Shown here piece by piece: positions 62,412 through 64,000 of a stretch of DNA of 64,000 nt (position 1 is the stretch's first letter; each line of letters starts with the position of its first letter). The stretch covers positions 1 to 64,000 of the forward strand of contig CAVZVW010000001.1 in NCBI GenBank assembly GCA_963778845.1, given 5' to 3'. This DNA comes from CAVZVW01 sp963778845 (GTDB lineage: Bacteria; Actinomycetota; Actinomycetes; Actinomycetales; Kineosporiaceae). The position numbers and the translations under genes are program-made. A model generated the notes under the pieces. It ran no database searches. It had not been told where the DNA came from and saw nothing but the letters and a program-made list of their open reading frames with translations.

Positions 62412-62489
62412 GTGCCCGAGCGCACGCCGCTGACGAGGCGGCACCACGTCGACCTGCTGCGCACCGCCAGCGCGACCTGTCGGGGCTGA
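62412..62489 (+). CDS. HVDL-type leader peptide upstream of reductase
   Basis: A 25-residue ORF ending RRHHVDLLRTASATCRG. The HVDL core and the Cys three codons from the end match the actinobacterial leader peptides found before sulfur-assimilation genes. Translation through the Cys codon could sense cysteine supply (inference). Starts GTG 62412 or in-frame GTG 62397; neither has a clear ribosome site. A perfect palindrome ACGGCACGTGCCGT lies just upstream at 62390-62403. Confidence 0.7.
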   Translation: MPERTPLTRRHHVDLLRTASATCRG

Positions 62490-62623
62490 AGCCCACCTGC
62501 CGGCTCCCGGGTGACCGCGCGCACCCCTTCGCGTGTGATCACGCCGCGAACCCCTGACCGGCCGCCGCAGCCGAGCCGTCCCTCGGACGTGAGCGGGCAG
62601 CCGCACAGCCCTCGGAGACCCCT

Positions 62624-64000
62624 GTGACCGTGCATATCCGCGATCCCGCCCCCGACGCCCGGGGCGACGTCACACCGACGCCACCCACGCGGCAGCAGGC
62701 CGGCTCACGCCTGCCCTCGGGCCAGTCCCAGGGTCAGTGGGCCCTCGGCGAGCGCGACCCGCTGAACGCCAACGAGGAGTGGAAGGCCCGCGAGGGCGGG
62801 CTGTCGGTGCGTGACCGCGTGCTGTCGACCTACGCGACGGAGGGCTTCCCGAGCATCCCGGCGGAGGACCTGCGGGGACGGCTTCGCTGGTGGGGGCTCT
62901 ACACACAGCGCCGACCCGGGATCGACGGCGGCCGCACCGCGACCCTGGAGCCGCACGAGCTGGACGACGAGTACTTCATGCTGCGGGTGCGCATCGACGG
63001 CGGTGAGGTCAGCCTGTCGCAGCTGCGGGTTCTCGCCGACGTCTCGACCCGCTATGCGCGCGGCACGGCGGACATCACCGACCGCCAGAACGTGCAGCTC
63101 CACTGGGTCCGCATCGAGGACGTGCCAGCCATCTGGCAGGCGCTGGAGTCCGTCGGCCTGATGACCACCGAAGCGTGCGGCGACACCCCGCGCGTGGTGC
63201 TCGGGTCACCGGTCGCCGGGATCGCCGACGACGAGATCGTCGACGGAACGCCCGCGCTCAGGCAGATCGTCCAGCGCTGGGTCGGGGACCCCGACCTGGC
63301 GAACCTCCCCCGTAAGTTCAAGACGGCCGTCAGCGGCAGCCCGCACCAGGACGTGGCCCACGAGATCCACGACGTCGCCTTCGTCGGCGTCGTCCACCCC
63401 GAGCACGGTCCAGGCTTCGACGTATGGGTGGGCGGAGGGCTCTCCACCAACCCGATGCTGGCCAAGCGGCTGGGCGCATGGGTGCCACTGGCGGAGGTGG
63501 CCGACGTCTGGCTCGGGATCGTCACCCTCTTCCGCGACTACGGGTACCGGCGCCTGCGCACCCGGGCGCGGTTGAAGTTCCTCGTCGCGGACTGGGGCCC
63601 GGAGCGGTTCCGGGAGGTGCTCGAGCGCGAGTACCTGCACCGCAGGCTGCTCGACGGCCCAGCGCCGCCGCCGGCGGCAGGGCGCCGCGACCACGTGGGG
63701 GTGCACAAGCAGCGCCGCGGGAAGTTCTACGTCGGGGCCGCGCCGGTGGTCGGCAGGATCAGCGGGGACACCCTCGGCCGGTTGGCCGACGCCGTCGAGC
63801 GTGCGGGCAGCGCCCGGGTGCGCCTGACCCCCGGGCAGAAGGTCGTCGTCCTCGACGTCACTGCACCCAAGGTGGCCGACCTGCTCGACGACCTGGATGC
63901 GATGGGTCTGCAGGCCAGGGCGTCGACGTTCCGGCGGGGCACCATGGCCTGTACGGGCATCGAGTTCTGCAAGCTCGCCATCGTCGAGACCAAGGCGAGC
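62624..64000 (+). CDS. Sulfite/nitrite reductase (siroheme, 4Fe-4S), cut by window edge
   Basis: The N-terminal 459 residues of a ferredoxin-dependent reductase for sulfite or nitrite. N-terminal segments are EEWKARE, ERIDGGEVSLSQL-type repeats, YARGTADITDRQNVQLHWVR (the siroheme-binding signature) and FVGVVHPEHGPGFDVWVGGG. The first pair of cluster/siroheme cysteines is seen in ACTGIEFCKLAIVE; the second pair must lie beyond the edge. GTG 62624 is chosen. Regulation by SAM riboswitch and leader peptide points to sulfite reduction in cysteine synthesis, so a Sir/NirA-type role is favoured. Confidence 0.88.
   Translation, partial: MTVHIRDPAPDARGDVTPTPPTRQQAGSRLPSGQSQGQWALGERDPLNANEEWKAREGGLSVRDRVLSTYATEGFPSIPAEDLRGRLRWWGLYTQRRPGIDGGRTATLEPHELDDEYFMLRVRIDGGEVSLSQLRVLADVSTRYARGTADITDRQNVQLHWVRIEDVPAIWQALESVGLMTTEACGDTPRVVLGSPVAGIADDEIVDGTPALRQIVQRWVGDPDLANLPRKFKTAVSGSPHQDVAHEIHDVAFVGVVHPEHGPGFDVWVGGGLSTNPMLAKRLGAWVPLAEVADVWLGIVTLFRDYGYRRLRTRARLKFLVADWGPERFREVLEREYLHRRLLDGPAPPPAAGRRDHVGVHKQRRGKFYVGAAPVVGRISGDTLGRLADAVERAGSARVRLTPGQKVVVLDVTAPKVADLLDDLDAMGLQARASTFRRGTMACTGIEFCKLAIVETKAS

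Overview
The window is chromosomal DNA of a high-GC Gram-positive actinobacterium. The evidence is very high GC at third codon positions, many GTG and TTG starts, TAnnnT -10 boxes, a WhiB regulator, mycoredoxin and AdnAB. The repertoire fits a Micrococcales member such as the Intrasporangiaceae; that placement is inference, since nothing here names the organism.

Layout. Positions 1-4900 are an eroded accessory region: a multiply frameshifted Mrr-like nuclease gene, an intact IS1380-family transposase, a replication-relaxation protein and an excisionase-like protein. It abuts the 3' end of an initiator tRNA-fMet gene (4936-5012, minus strand). Positions 5064-47312 are core chromosome. From memory of Mycobacterium tuberculosis, the order resembles Rv3193c-Rv3213c: UPF0182, PDZ/Lon protease, DUF2342 metalloprotease, ABC1 kinase, whiB7, uvrD2, mrx1, nudC, adnB, adnA, alkyltransferase-like protein, moeZ, DUF3152, TetR, DUF3107, ferritin-like, DEAD helicase and ParA. 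Inserted into this order are an MMPL transporter, a histidine kinase/response regulator/DUF4097-like operon, a beta-propeller protein and a repeat-rich spacer (39401-40244). Positions 47392-64000 carry DUF2236, STAS, a RecB-type nuclease, MarC, PHP, DUF6758, NUDIX, MaoC, an M24 peptidase, corA, a P1 peptidase, an L,D-transpeptidase, an acyl-CoA dehydrogenase, a phosphodiester glycosidase and the start of a sulfite/nitrite reductase that runs off the edge.

The most interesting content is regulatory. (1) whiB7 has a leader of about 580 nt with a WhiB7-type promoter, a well-translated 109-codon ORF and an intrinsic terminator. (2) The reductase gene is preceded by a SAM-I riboswitch and then a short HVDL leader peptide ending in Cys. 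(3) corA is preceded by a 23-codon leader ORF whose stop codon lies in a hairpin.

Several conserved genes (ABC1 kinase, adnA, DUF4097-like, M24 peptidase) carry single-base frameshifts, often in G/C runs. At least the adnA case looks like a homopolymer sequencing error. Short tandem repeats of 13-20 bp recur in the spacers.
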